A DNA stretch of 64,000 nt from Streptomyces sulfonofaciens. GTDB lineage: Bacteria; Actinomycetota; Actinomycetes; Streptomycetales; Streptomycetaceae. Below are positions 17,210-25,056 of the stretch, piece after piece. Where the stretch lies: the NCBI RefSeq assembly GCF_014656295.1, contig NZ_BNCD01000017.1, positions 62,001-126,000 on the forward strand, in the 5' to 3' direction. Under the pieces are notes generated by a model. It made no database searches, was not told the DNA's origin, and saw only the letters and a program-made list of their open reading frames with translations. A program made the translations under genes and the position numbers. Within the stretch, counting starts at the first letter, position 1, and each line of letters begins with the position of its first letter.

Positions 17210-17244
17210 TTGGTCTTGACCAACTCCCCGCGCCGCCGTATGGT
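17210..17244 (+). promoter_or_regulatory. GntR-type operator overlapping a sigma-70 promoter
   Basis: TTGGTCTTGACCAA (17210-17223) is a perfect 6+2+6 inverted repeat. It closely resembles the TGGTCTAGACCA core bound by HutC-subfamily GntR regulators such as DasR. It overlaps a good promoter: -35 TTGACC (17216-17221), 17-base spacer, -10 TATGGT (17239-17244). The downstream gene encodes a GntR/UTRA regulator, so autorepression is likely; control by DasR itself is the alternative. Confidence 0.75.
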
Positions 17245-17319
17245 CGGGCATAGTGCAGGAACCTTTAATAAAGAACGAAGTCAAAACTCTGCCAGGACAC
17301 GGCGATTGCGGAGGACAGG

Positions 17320-18081
17320 GTGGGGACCACGCAGCTCGAATCGGTGCCGGAGCCCAAGTACTGGCACCTGCGGACCGTGCTCAGTGAGGCGCTCGACTCC
17401 GAGTTCGCGGTCGGGGAGATCCTGCCGAACGAGCGCGAACTCGCCGCCCGCTTCGGTGTGGCACGCGCCACACTCCGGCAGGCCCTGGAACAGCTCGAAC
17501 TCGAAGGCCGCCTCCAGCGCCGCCGCGGCGTCGGCACCACCGTCGCGCCGCCGCGCGTGGGCGTGGCCGTAGGCCCGTCCGGACACGCCTGGCCGGGCGC
17601 GGGCGACGACGGCTGGCAGGCCGTCGACTGCACCCTGGCCGCACCCCCGGGCGCTGTGGCACGCATGCTGGAGACCGCGCCCCAGGAGCCCGTGCACACG
17701 GTCCGCCGCAGCCGGGTCTCGCACGGCCAGCCCGTCGCCGCCGAGCTGCTGTACATCCCCGCGTCCTCCGTGCCCGACCTCTCCGCGATAGACGCGCCGA
17801 CCGGCACCACGCGTGCGCGTGCCGTGCTGCGGGAGCTGCACCGCCAGACCCTCGAAGGCCAGGACCGCTCCGTCGAGCTGGGCTCGGCGGGCGCCGACGA
17901 TGCCAAGGAGCTGGACCGCCTCCCGGGCGCCCCGGTCCTCGTCGTCACCACCCGGTTCTTCACCGAGGGACGCACCGCCGCGGTCTCCCTGGCCACCTAC
18001 CGCGCCGACACCTGCCGCCTCACCTTCGGCGACTCCGGCAGCGTGGAGATACACCACGGCCCGGAGACCCGCGCCTCCTGA
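17320..18081 (+). CDS. GntR-family (HutC subfamily, UTRA domain) transcriptional regulator
   Basis: 253 residues. The N-terminal winged helix is PKYWHLRTVLSEALDSEFAV, then LPNERELAARFGVARATLRQ and ALEQLELEGRLQRRRGVGTT (about 12-78). The C-terminal UTRA effector domain (about 85-240) would bind a small ligand, for HutC members often a sugar phosphate or amino acid derivative. GTG 17320 follows GGAGGA at ideal spacing. The upstream promoter carries a DasR-like palindrome, suggesting autoregulation or membership of the DasR regulon. It is not DasR itself as I remember that sequence. The next gene encodes a nucleoside phosphorylase-like protein. Confidence 0.9.
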   Translation: MGTTQLESVPEPKYWHLRTVLSEALDSEFAVGEILPNERELAARFGVARATLRQALEQLELEGRLQRRRGVGTTVAPPRVGVAVGPSGHAWPGAGDDGWQAVDCTLAAPPGAVARMLETAPQEPVHTVRRSRVSHGQPVAAELLYIPASSVPDLSAIDAPTGTTRARAVLRELHRQTLEGQDRSVELGSAGADDAKELDRLPGAPVLVVTTRFFTEGRTAAVSLATYRADTCRLTFGDSGSVEIHHGPETRAS

Positions 18082-18220
18082 CACCGCACGGCCACCCGCC
18101 GGACCCCCGGACACCGCCCCTGCGCGCCGGTTGCCCAGCCGAGCGCGGCCGGGCCCGTACGCGCCGGCGAGGGGCACCCGCGCCCTTGACCCCCGGGCGC
18201 GCTGACGCCAACCTCGGCGA

Positions 18221-18988
18221 ATGACCTTCCCCAACCTTCCCGGCAAGCACGCACTCCCGGCGCTCTTCCAACCGCACGAAGCCCCGCGCCACGCCCTCCG
18301 GAAGCAGACCGCGCTGCCGTCCGGCGTGGTGATGGTGTACAGCGCACGGCTGCGGGACGAGGTGCTGGAGCGTCACACATCGCGCCGCATCGAGGGCTTC
18401 TTCGGGGATTACCACCTGGTGGACGTGGCGGGCGGGCAGGTCGGCCTGCTCAGCGGGTTCGGCATCGGGGGCCCGGCGGCCGCCTGCGTGCTGGAGGAGG
18501 CCATCGCCTCGGGCGCGGTGCGCGCGATCAGCATCGGGGGCGCCGGCGGGCTCCGCGTCGGCCAGGCCCCCGGTGACCTCGTCGTCTGCGACCGTGCGGT
18601 ACGGGACGAAGGCGTCTCGCACCACTACCTGGCGCCCGCACGCTACGTACGACCGGACGAGGAGCTGACGGCGCGTCTGATCGAGGCGCTCAAGGAACGC
18701 GGACGGCAGGTGCAGGTCGGCGGCACCTGGACGACTGACGCCATCTACCGCGAGACGCGCCAGGAGGTGCTCGCCTACCGGGAGGAGGGAGTGCTCACCG
18801 TCGAGATGGAGGCCGCGTCCCTGGCCGCCGTGGCTCGGTACCGGGGAGTGTCCTTCGCGACGGGGGTCGCGGTGATGGACTCACTGGCCGAGGAGTCGTG
18901 GGCGCCGGAGGGGCTCGTGGCCGCGGCCGCGTTCGCGGCGCTGAACGCCCTGTTCGACGCAGCGGCCGCCGTACTCGTCGCCGGCTGA
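18221..18988 (+). CDS. Nucleoside phosphorylase family protein (uridine phosphorylase-like)
   Basis: 255 residues of the PNP/UDP phosphorylase fold. Features are a glycine-rich phosphate-binding area GLLSGFGIGGPAAACVLEE and AISIGGAGGLRVGQAPGDLV, then GTWTTDAIYRETRQE. The ribose-binding VEMEAASLAAVARYRGV contains the diagnostic ExEAA-like MEAA. Such enzymes cleave nucleosides phosphorolytically in salvage. The N-terminal ~35 residues (PNLPGKHALPALFQPHEAPR) are characteristic of an uncharacterised actinobacterial subgroup, so the substrate is uncertain. ATG 18221 lies 139 bases after the GntR gene; a shared or a separate promoter is possible. Confidence 0.85.
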   Translation: MTFPNLPGKHALPALFQPHEAPRHALRKQTALPSGVVMVYSARLRDEVLERHTSRRIEGFFGDYHLVDVAGGQVGLLSGFGIGGPAAACVLEEAIASGAVRAISIGGAGGLRVGQAPGDLVVCDRAVRDEGVSHHYLAPARYVRPDEELTARLIEALKERGRQVQVGGTWTTDAIYRETRQEVLAYREEGVLTVEMEAASLAAVARYRGVSFATGVAVMDSLAEESWAPEGLVAAAAFAALNALFDAAAAVLVAG

Positions 18989-19004
18989 ACCCCCGTGAGG
19001 AACC

Positions 19005-19022
19005 CGCGGCCCCGGGGCCGCG
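19005..19022. terminator. Perfect palindromic hairpin between convergent genes
   Basis: An 18-base perfect palindrome (CGCGGCCCCGGGGCCGCG) lies 16 bases after the phosphorylase stop codon, in the gap before the convergent ROK gene. It can act as a small terminator stem, though it lacks a real loop. Confidence 0.4.
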
Positions 19023-19209
19023 TCGTGCGCCGCTCCTGGTTCGATCGAGTGTCCCGCGTCGACCGAGTGTCCCGCGGCCGGTCCGGCGGGCGCGGTACGG
19101 CGGATGTGGTCCCCAGGGGCCGGGGCGTCCCTCGGGGCAGGGCGCTCCGAGCGGGAACCGGGCGCGGCGCGGGGCGTCCCCGTGCCCGGAGGGCGGCTGC
19201 GGTGCCCGT

Positions 19210-20367
19210 TCACCGACGGGCCGTCACCGTGCCCTCCACGGCGAACAGCTCTTCCTCCACATGGTCGAGCGCGAGGCGCAGGGCTCCGGTCGCCACCGCG
19301 GCCTCGCCCAGTAAGGACAGGGCGACCCGCGGTGGCCTCAGGCAGTAGCGGGCCAGCTCGCCGCGGAGCGGGTCCAGCACACCGTCGAGGCCCGCGGCCC
19401 AGCCGCCCACGACCACCAGCTCGGGGTCGAGGGCCAGCACCAGGGCCGCCACGTCGTGCACCAGCCGCTGGATGAAGCGGTCGACGGCCGCCCTCGCCCG
19501 CACGTCGCCCTCGCGCGCGTGCCGGAAGACCTCGGCCACCGCCTGCTCGTCCAGCGGGTGCAGCGGCTCGTCCGTCGTGGACAGCAGCGTCTCCGGGGTG
19601 GCCTCGCGGCCCAGCAGGTGCAGCGCGCCGATCTCGCCGGCCGCGCCCCCGTAACCCCGGTGCAGCCGCCCGCCGATCAGCGAACCGGCGCCGGGGCTCA
19701 GTCCCGCCATGACGAACACCACGTCGTCCGACCCGGCCGCCGCGCCCTTCCAGTGCTCGGCCACCGCGGCGGTGTTGGCGTCGTTCTCCACGAGCACCGG
19801 GCACTTGAAGGAGCGCCGGAGCCGCTCGCCCAGCGGCAGCCCCGTCCACTCGGGCAGCGCGGTACCGAGCCGGACCGTGCCGTCGGCCTCCACGATGCCT
19901 GGGCTGCCCACGCCGACGGCCCGCAGCGAGCCCCGCGGAACGCCCGCGCGGCGCAGCAGGTCGGCGACCACCGACCGGAGCCGGTCCAACCGTTCGTCGG
20001 CGGGCGCAGTCTCGCAGACCTCCTTGGCACCGGTGCCGAGCACCTTGCCGTCCAGGTCGGAGAGCACGGCAGCCACCCGGTGCGGCCCGATCTCCAGGCC
20101 CAGCAGGTGCCCCGCCTCGGCACGGAAGCGGAATCTGCGGGCGGGCCGCCCCTGGCGTCTCGTCCCGCCTTCCTCCGCGGCCGTCTCCACCACCAGGCCG
20201 GCCTCGATCAGGCCCTCCACGACACCCTCCACCGTGGGTCTCGACAGGCCCGTCACATGCGTGATCTCGGTCAGTGTCGCGCAGTCCGTGGCGCGCAGCG
20301 CATGCAGCACCACCGCGGAATTGATCCTCCGGAGCAGAGAAGGATCCCCGCCGGTCAGCCGCCCCAA
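19210..20367 (-). CDS. ROK-family transcriptional regulator
   Basis: About 385 residues. The N-terminal winged HTH is LLRRINSAVVLHALRATDCA and TLTEITHVTGLSRPTVEGVV (about 8-60). The ROK/sugar-kinase-like ATPase fold follows: GLEIGPHRVAAVLSDLDG, VGVGSPGIVEADG, VENDANTAAVAEHWKG and GAGSLIGGRLHRGYGGAAGE, then EIGALHLL. The usual zinc-binding HCGRxGC cluster is not seen after EIGALH, so sugar-kinase activity is unlikely and regulation the probable role. Start: TTG at 20367, seven bases after GGGAGGA, giving the common MGRLTGGDPSLLRRINSA opening. No ATG/GTG fits. It diverges from a hypothetical gene; sugar-responsive repression is inferred from the family. Confidence 0.88.
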   Translation of the reverse strand: MGRLTGGDPSLLRRINSAVVLHALRATDCATLTEITHVTGLSRPTVEGVVEGLIEAGLVVETAAEEGGTRRQGRPARRFRFRAEAGHLLGLEIGPHRVAAVLSDLDGKVLGTGAKEVCETAPADERLDRLRSVVADLLRRAGVPRGSLRAVGVGSPGIVEADGTVRLGTALPEWTGLPLGERLRRSFKCPVLVENDANTAAVAEHWKGAAAGSDDVVFVMAGLSPGAGSLIGGRLHRGYGGAAGEIGALHLLGREATPETLLSTTDEPLHPLDEQAVAEVFRHAREGDVRARAAVDRFIQRLVHDVAALVLALDPELVVVGGWAAGLDGVLDPLRGELARYCLRPPRVALSLLGEAAVATGALRLALDHVEEELFAVEGTVTARR

Positions 20368-20604
20368 CGTCCGTCCTCCCAGCCAGTGCCCGTGATGGCC
20401 GGATGTTACTCGCCAGGAGGGGTCGGCGGCGAGTACGGGGAGGGTGGAACTCCCGGAGCACGGCGGGCGGATGCGGAGGCGGCGGGCGCCGGTGACCGCC
20501 GCCCCGGCCGTGCTGCCCCACCGCGGACCCCGTCCGGTGGTCCCTCCCGCGGCCTGACGGGCCGCCAGGTAGGCCCTGTCAGTGCGTGCGGGTTTACTGG
20601 AGGC

Positions 20605-21060
20605 ATGAGCGCAGCCCCGCACCTCGCCACCGTCGATCTGCTGTGCGCCCGCGAATTCCCCGCGGAGCACGGCGGATCCGACCTGGGCCGTGGCGGACCG
20701 GGGTACCACCTGGCCGAATGGGCGGCGGGCGGCGGCCCGGCGGGCGAAGCGGAGGACGACGCGGGCTGCACGGCCCGGCAGGCGGCGGAGGAGCAGTGCG
20801 AGGCCGAGCGCGACGGACTGACCGCCCGGCTCACCGAACGCTGGGGCGCGCCACAGGTCTTCGGGCTCGGTGGTGTCCTGCTCCGCGCGATGGAGTACGG
20901 CGAGCGCATACCCGAGCCCTGGGCGTACCTCAGCGCCCACGCGCCGGACGTATACCTGTGGCGGGCGGACGGCCGCTGGATAGCCCTCGCCGTCTCACGC
21001 CTGGACCCGAGCCGCCCGCCCGCACTGCTCGCCGCCGTCACGGAGGTGGATCCGCCGTAG
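20605..21060 (+). CDS. Conserved hypothetical protein
   Basis: 151 residues, start ATG 20605 after GGAGG. It is acidic, with no signal peptide or transmembrane segment. Visible segments include ERDGLTARLTERWGAPQVFG, LGGVLLRAMEYGERIPEPWA and VYLWRADGRWIALAVSRLD. These resemble small streptomycete proteins of unknown function with an alpha/beta domain (I do not recognise a named family). It diverges from the ROK regulator gene and lies upstream of ppa, separated from it by 210 bases. Confidence 0.75.
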   Translation: MSAAPHLATVDLLCAREFPAEHGGSDLGRGGPGYHLAEWAAGGGPAGEAEDDAGCTARQAAEEQCEAERDGLTARLTERWGAPQVFGLGGVLLRAMEYGERIPEPWAYLSAHAPDVYLWRADGRWIALAVSRLDPSRPPALLAAVTEVDPP

Positions 21061-21270
21061 CCGGGGCCCCGTCCGCACCCGGCCCGCGTCACCCGCCTCA
21101 CCCGCGGCCAGTGGCCTTGCGCGGTGGGTCACCGAGCCGCCGCCCGGGGGTGTCCGGCGCCCCGGGCAGACCTACCATGAAGGGGAGGGGCCGCAGGCAG
21201 CCGGGAAGCGCCAGGGCCGTGCGCCTGCCGAGGGTCCCGGGGCGGGGCGCGACCAGGGAAGAAGGCCACG

Positions 21271-21771
21271 GTGGAGTTCCAGGTCACTGTCGAGATCCCG
21301 CAGGGCTCACGCAACCACTACGAGATGGACCACAAGGCGGGCCGCATTCGACTCGACCGGTTGCTGTTCACCTCCACCCGCTATCCCGCCGACTACGGAT
21401 ACGTCGACGGCACGCTCGGCCGGGACGGCGACCCCCTCGACGCGCTGGTCCTCACCGGCGAACCCACCTTCCCCGGATGCGTCATCGACTCCCGGGCGAT
21501 CGGCATGTTCGTGATGCGCGACGAGAAGGGCCCGGACGAGAAGATCCTCTGCGTTCCCGCACGCGACCCACGCTACGAGGGCCTCCAGGAGATCACGGAC
21601 GTCGCCGGGTTCGACCGCCTGGAGATCACCCACTTCTTCGAGGTCTACAAGGACCTCGAACCCGGGAAGTCGGTGGAGGGCTCGCACTGGGAAGGACGCG
21701 AACAGGCATACAGGGAGATCGAGGAATCCCGGCTCCGCAGGACCGAGGCAGCGGACCACCCCGGCCCGTGA
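21271..21771 (+). CDS. ppa: Inorganic pyrophosphatase (family I)
   Basis: 166 residues. Hydrolyses pyrophosphate to two phosphates with Mg2+, driving biosynthetic reactions in the cytosol. The N-terminus is EFQVTVEIPQGSRNHYEMD, with YPADYGYVDGTLGRDGDPLD containing the signature Asp residues (DGDPLDALVL). KILCVPARDPRY and EITHFFEVYKDLEPGKSVEG carry further conserved active-site residues. GTG 21271 fits the standard N-terminus and a GAAGG purine stretch lies upstream. Length and motifs are typical of actinobacterial family I enzymes. Confidence 0.96.
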   Translation: MEFQVTVEIPQGSRNHYEMDHKAGRIRLDRLLFTSTRYPADYGYVDGTLGRDGDPLDALVLTGEPTFPGCVIDSRAIGMFVMRDEKGPDEKILCVPARDPRYEGLQEITDVAGFDRLEITHFFEVYKDLEPGKSVEGSHWEGREQAYREIEESRLRRTEAADHPGP

Positions 21772-22254
21772 CTCGCCCCGCGGCGGCCCGCCGGGCCCGG
21801 TGACCCGCGCGCCCGTCGCCCCGCACACCGGTGACCGGCCGCTAGGGCGGTGGGCCCCGGTCCCGGCTTCCCTGGTCTCCCTGGTCTCCCCGGTCTCCGG
21901 TTTTCTCGGCTTCCCCGGTTTCCCCGGCCTCCCCGGCTTCCGCGGCCTCCCGTTTCCTCGGCTTCCCGGTCGCCGGTGCACGAGCGACGACAGCCCGAGG
22001 GCCAGCACGAGTCATGACAGCCCGTCAGCAGCCCAGTAGCCCCAGCAATCCCAACAGCCCCAGAGGCCGTCAGCGCCTGAGTCGCCGGAGGCTTCCGAGT
22101 CGGCTGACCTGCCTGACCCGGCCGAGCCGGCTGAGTCGCGCGAGCAGGCTGAGTCGCCTGGGTCGCCCGCGGGGGCCCAGCCGCCCAAGCGGCTCCGTCC
22201 GGCCGCGGCGGCACGCGGCCATCCGGGCACCCGGCCCCCTGCGCACCTCGCAGT
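21772..22254. other. Low-complexity intergenic sequence
   Basis: About 480 bases with no credible gene. From 21866 to 21968 the sequence is built of degenerate CCCCGG(T/C)(T/C)T units. On the complementary strand these translate as collagen-like GRPGKPG repeats. From about 22085 to 22160 it contains GAGTCGG/CTGAGTCGC-like repeats. The repeat nature and lack of start signals argue against a real collagen-like protein. Confidence 0.5.
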
Positions 22255-22563
22255 CGCGCACCGCCCGCTCACGCCAGGGCACCGACGCCCGCGCAGGCGA
22301 GATCGCCGAGGCACTCCTGGCCAGGAGTGCCGAGTTCGCCGAGCTGTGCGCGATCCGCTTGCTCTCGAACAGGCATCCGCCGCCCGTTCGAGAGCAAGCG
22401 GATCGCGCACCCCGAGCTCGGCACCGTCGAGGTCCAGTGCCAGGTGCTCTTCGACGCCGACCAGGACCAGGCACTGCTGGTGCACTCGGCCACGCCGGGG
22501 ACCGAGAGCCATGACAAGCTCCAGTTCCCGTCCGTCCTCGGCGACCGCTCCGCGCAGGAGCGA
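22255..22563 (+). pseudogene. Broken MmyB-type HTH regulator (C-terminal part) with inverted duplication
   Basis: One frame reads EIAEALLARSAEFAELCA, the normal lead into the end of the MmyB ligand-binding domain (SAEFAxLWA). A different frame further on reads FESKRIAHPELGTVEVQCQV, then LFDADQDQALLVHSATPGTE and SHDKLQFPSVLG, the usual C-terminus of these regulators. Between the two frames lies a perfect 25-bp inverted repeat (22346-22370 and 22386-22410), so the break coincides with an inverted duplication. The N-terminal HTH is absent. This is a decayed gene copy, not a functional regulator. Confidence 0.65.
22346..22410. repeat. 25-bp perfect inverted repeat with 15-base loop
   Basis: Arms 22346-22370 and 22386-22410 are exactly complementary. 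The right arm encodes the conserved FESKRIAH of the MmyB relic, and the left arm is its inverted copy. It looks like a template-switch mutation rather than a regulatory hairpin, though a stem this long would extrude or terminate efficiently. Confidence 0.8.
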
Positions 22564-22667
22564 TGTGGAGGAGCCCGCTCCCGCCCCGCCCGGCGCTCGC
22601 ACCCCGGAGCGTGGCCGGGCCCGGCCGGCGAAGGGGCCGGCCCGCCCCCGGTCGCGCCTCGGGCACC

Positions 22668-23627
22668 TCAGAGAGGGGCGACGGCCGCACCGACGCGGCC
22701 GTCCGCCCGGTCCGGGCGCGCGGCCTCCTGCCGCAGCCGCGCGGCGTCCCGTCCCGGTGGGACGCCGAACTGCCGGCGGTACTCGCGGCTGAACTGGGAC
22801 GCGCTGTCGTAGCCCACGGCGAAGCCGACCGCGGCCACCTCGTCCGTGCCGCTCATCAGCAGCAGCCGGGCCTCCTGGAGCCGGATCAGCTTCTGGAACT
22901 GGATCGGCGTCATGGCGGTCACCGCGCGGAAGTGCCGGTGGAAGGGGGAGACGCTCATCGCGGAGAGCCGGGCCAGGTCCTCGACGCGCAGCGACTGCGC
23001 GTAGTGCTCCCTGATCCAGCGGATGGCCCGGCCGATGTGCGCGAGACGGCTGTCGGCCAGGCCGATCTGGCGCACCAGCGCGCCCTGCTCGCCGGTGATC
23101 AGCCGCCACAGGATCTCCTTCTCGATGAGGGGGGAGAGGACCGGCAGATCGGCAGGGTGCTCGAACAGCCTGATCATGCGCGCCAGCGCGTCGATGAGCT
23201 CCGCGGGCGCATCGCTCACCCCCAGACCGGGGCGCGTCGTCCGTGCGGCACTTCCGCCGCCGGCAGCGGTCCGCGGGGTGCTCCCGGTCTCCAGCAGGAG
23301 GGAGGCGATGGCGGCCGGCCTGAGCGCGAGTCCGACACCGAGGAACGGCTTCTGCGGGCTGGCGCGGGTGAAGTGGCCGCTGACCGGCAGCCCGACGGAG
23401 ACCACCAGGTACTGGCCGGCGCCGTAGTCGTAGATCCGATCGCCGAGCGTGAGGCGCTTCGCGCCCTGCGCGACGACCGCGAGCACGGGGTCCGTGATGC
23501 TGGAGGTGGGCTCCGTGGGCCGGTCCACCGAGGAGAGCAGCAGGCCGTCGATGGCACCGGCGGGCTGCCCCGCGTGCCGGGCGATCAGGGCGCGCAGGTC
23601 GTCGAGGTGCGGGGTCGGCTCACTCAT
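22668..23627 (-). CDS. AraC-family regulator (AraC_N type)
   Basis: 319 residues. The N-terminal cupin-like AraC_N domain (about 30-170) contains DPVLAVVAQGAKRLTLGDRI and YDYGAGQYLVVSVGLPVSGH. The C-terminal double HTH (about 205-300) contains RIEDLARLSAMS-like RVEDLARLSAMSVSPFHRHF, MTPIQFQKLIRLQEARLLLM, VAAVGFAVGYDSASQFSREY and RRQFGVPPGRD. ATG 23627. It diverges from an aldo/keto reductase gene across 143 bases containing a 9-bp inverted repeat. This AraC/oxidoreductase divergent pairing is very common and implies that it activates the reductase gene in response to an unknown compound. Confidence 0.92.
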   Translation of the reverse strand: MSEPTPHLDDLRALIARHAGQPAGAIDGLLLSSVDRPTEPTSSITDPVLAVVAQGAKRLTLGDRIYDYGAGQYLVVSVGLPVSGHFTRASPQKPFLGVGLALRPAAIASLLLETGSTPRTAAGGGSAARTTRPGLGVSDAPAELIDALARMIRLFEHPADLPVLSPLIEKEILWRLITGEQGALVRQIGLADSRLAHIGRAIRWIREHYAQSLRVEDLARLSAMSVSPFHRHFRAVTAMTPIQFQKLIRLQEARLLLMSGTDEVAAVGFAVGYDSASQFSREYRRQFGVPPGRDAARLRQEAARPDRADGRVGAAVAPL

Positions 23628-23647
23628 ACGGCGGTACCTCCTTCATG

Positions 23648-23675
23648 ACGATCCTGGCAAGACGAGCAGGATCGT
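23648..23675. promoter_or_regulatory. Candidate AraC-family operator in divergent promoter region
   Basis: ACGATCCTG (23648-23656) and CAGGATCGT (23667-23675) form a perfect 9-bp inverted repeat with a 10-base spacer. A direct-repeat element GCAAGA also recurs (23657-23662 and 23676-23681). It lies in the 143 bases between the araC-type gene and the reductase gene. Confidence 0.5.
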
Positions 23676-23770
23676 GCAAGAGATCGACGGTATCGCCCTA
23701 ACGGCTTCGCTGCTCAGGCTGCTGTGATGGAGGTACCAACTTCTTCATGCCACTGCAACGGAGCATTTCC

Positions 23771-24850
23771 ATGACACTCGACTCGTATGTCAGCCTCGGA
23801 CGGTCCGGCCTCAAGGTGAGCCCCTTCTGCCTCGGCGCGATGAACTTCGGCGAGGACACCGGGACGGGCTGCAGCGTCGAGGAGGCCGAGAAGATCCTGG
23901 GGACCTACCTCGACCACGGCGGGAACTTCGTCGACACCGCCAACTTCTACACCAACGGCCATGCGGAGGCGATCCTCGGCGACTACCTCGCCGCCCGCCC
24001 CGGCCTGCGCGACCGGCTGGTGCTGGCCACGAAGTTCTTCTGCAACCTCCACCTCGGCGATCCCAACGGCGGCGGCGCGGGCCGCAAGGCCGTCATCGGA
24101 CAGCTTGAGGAGTCGCTGCGCCGGTTGCGCACCGACTACGTCGACCTTTACTGGCTGCACAACTACGACTGGTCCACGCCCCTCGAAGAGACGCTGCGCA
24201 CCCTGGACGACCTGGTGACCGCGGGCAAGATCCGCTACGTCGGCTTCTCCGACACCCCGGCCTGGTTCACCGCCAAGGCCCACACGACGGCCCTGCTGCG
24301 CGGCTGGACTCCCATCACCGCGCTCCAGATGGAGTACTCGCTGCTGGAGCGCACCATCGAGGGCGAGCTGATTCCGCTGGCGCAGGACGCGGGCATGGGG
24401 ATGCTGCCGTGGAGCCCGCTCAAGAGCGGCTTCCTCTCCGGTGCGTACGGCCGGGGGCGGGCCGCGGTGGGCACGAGGCGGTCGGCGGTGCTGGGCGAGC
24501 CCACCGAGGAGCAGTTCACGGTGATCGACGCGGTCGCCGCCGTCGCCGAGGAGACCGGTACGACGTCCGCCGCCGTGGCCCTCTCCTGGGTGCAGAACCG
24601 CCCGGGCGTCACCTCCACCCTCATCGGCCCCCGCACACTGGAGCACCTGGAGGCCAACCTCAAGGCCCTCGACGTGCGGCTCACCCCGGCCCAGAGCGCC
24701 GCATTGGACGAGGTGTCCGCCCCGGCCCTCAACTTCCCCTACGACCTCAACCGCCGGGTGGGCCCGATGCTCAGGAACGCCGGGGCCACCGTCGACGGCG
24801 TCCGGGGCGAGGTGTACCCGCCGCTGCTGCAGAGCACGGCACGCTACTGA
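23771..24850 (+). CDS. Aldo/keto reductase
   Basis: About 359 residues of the NAD(P)H-dependent AKR superfamily (TIM barrel, carbonyl reduction). Conserved catalytic tetrad context: Asp and Tyr in NFVDTANFYTNGHAE, Lys in LVLATKFF and His in DLYWLHNYD. The cofactor-binding C-terminal part has SWVQNRPGVTSTLIGPRTLE and HLEANLKALDV. I prefer ATG 23771 (MTLDSYVSLGRSGLKVSPFC) because ACGGAG lies at proper spacing and it matches AKR N-termini. An in-frame ATG at 23747 would add eight residues. Divergent from its likely AraC-type regulator. Confidence 0.9.
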   Translation: MTLDSYVSLGRSGLKVSPFCLGAMNFGEDTGTGCSVEEAEKILGTYLDHGGNFVDTANFYTNGHAEAILGDYLAARPGLRDRLVLATKFFCNLHLGDPNGGGAGRKAVIGQLEESLRRLRTDYVDLYWLHNYDWSTPLEETLRTLDDLVTAGKIRYVGFSDTPAWFTAKAHTTALLRGWTPITALQMEYSLLERTIEGELIPLAQDAGMGMLPWSPLKSGFLSGAYGRGRAAVGTRRSAVLGEPTEEQFTVIDAVAAVAEETGTTSAAVALSWVQNRPGVTSTLIGPRTLEHLEANLKALDVRLTPAQSAALDEVSAPALNFPYDLNRRVGPMLRNAGATVDGVRGEVYPPLLQSTARY

Positions 24851-25056
24851 CCGATCGGCACGCTGCGGACGACCGGCACGCTGCCGACCGGTCGGCACCG
24901 CTGCCGGCCGATGCGCACCGCGGCCGGTCGGCACCGCGGCCGGTCGACCGGTGCACGGCCGACCGGCCGGTGCCTCGCCGGGCGGTCCGGGGCACGCGCC
25001 GATCCCGGGTGGGAGGCCGGCGGCCGGTCCGGGTGCGGCGGGTCCGGCCCCGGTCC
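24851..25056. repeat. Cluster of GGCACCG/GCCGGTC short repeats
   Basis: The 206 bases between the reductase and mug genes contain repeated GACCGGTCGGCAC / GCGGCCGGTCGGCACC units in both orientations, able to fold into several overlapping stems. It lies between convergent genes and may serve as a bidirectional terminator. No coding potential seen. Confidence 0.4.

Noticed and set aside
17320..18081. GntR protein as DasR
   Set aside because: Its N-terminus and effector region differ from the DasR sequence I recall, and the dasABC sugar transporter genes are not adjacent.
21307..22008. Minus-strand frame with collagen-like GRPGKPG repeats
   Set aside because: It is the antisense of ppa for most of its length and the repeats come from low-complexity DNA; no start signal or signal peptide.
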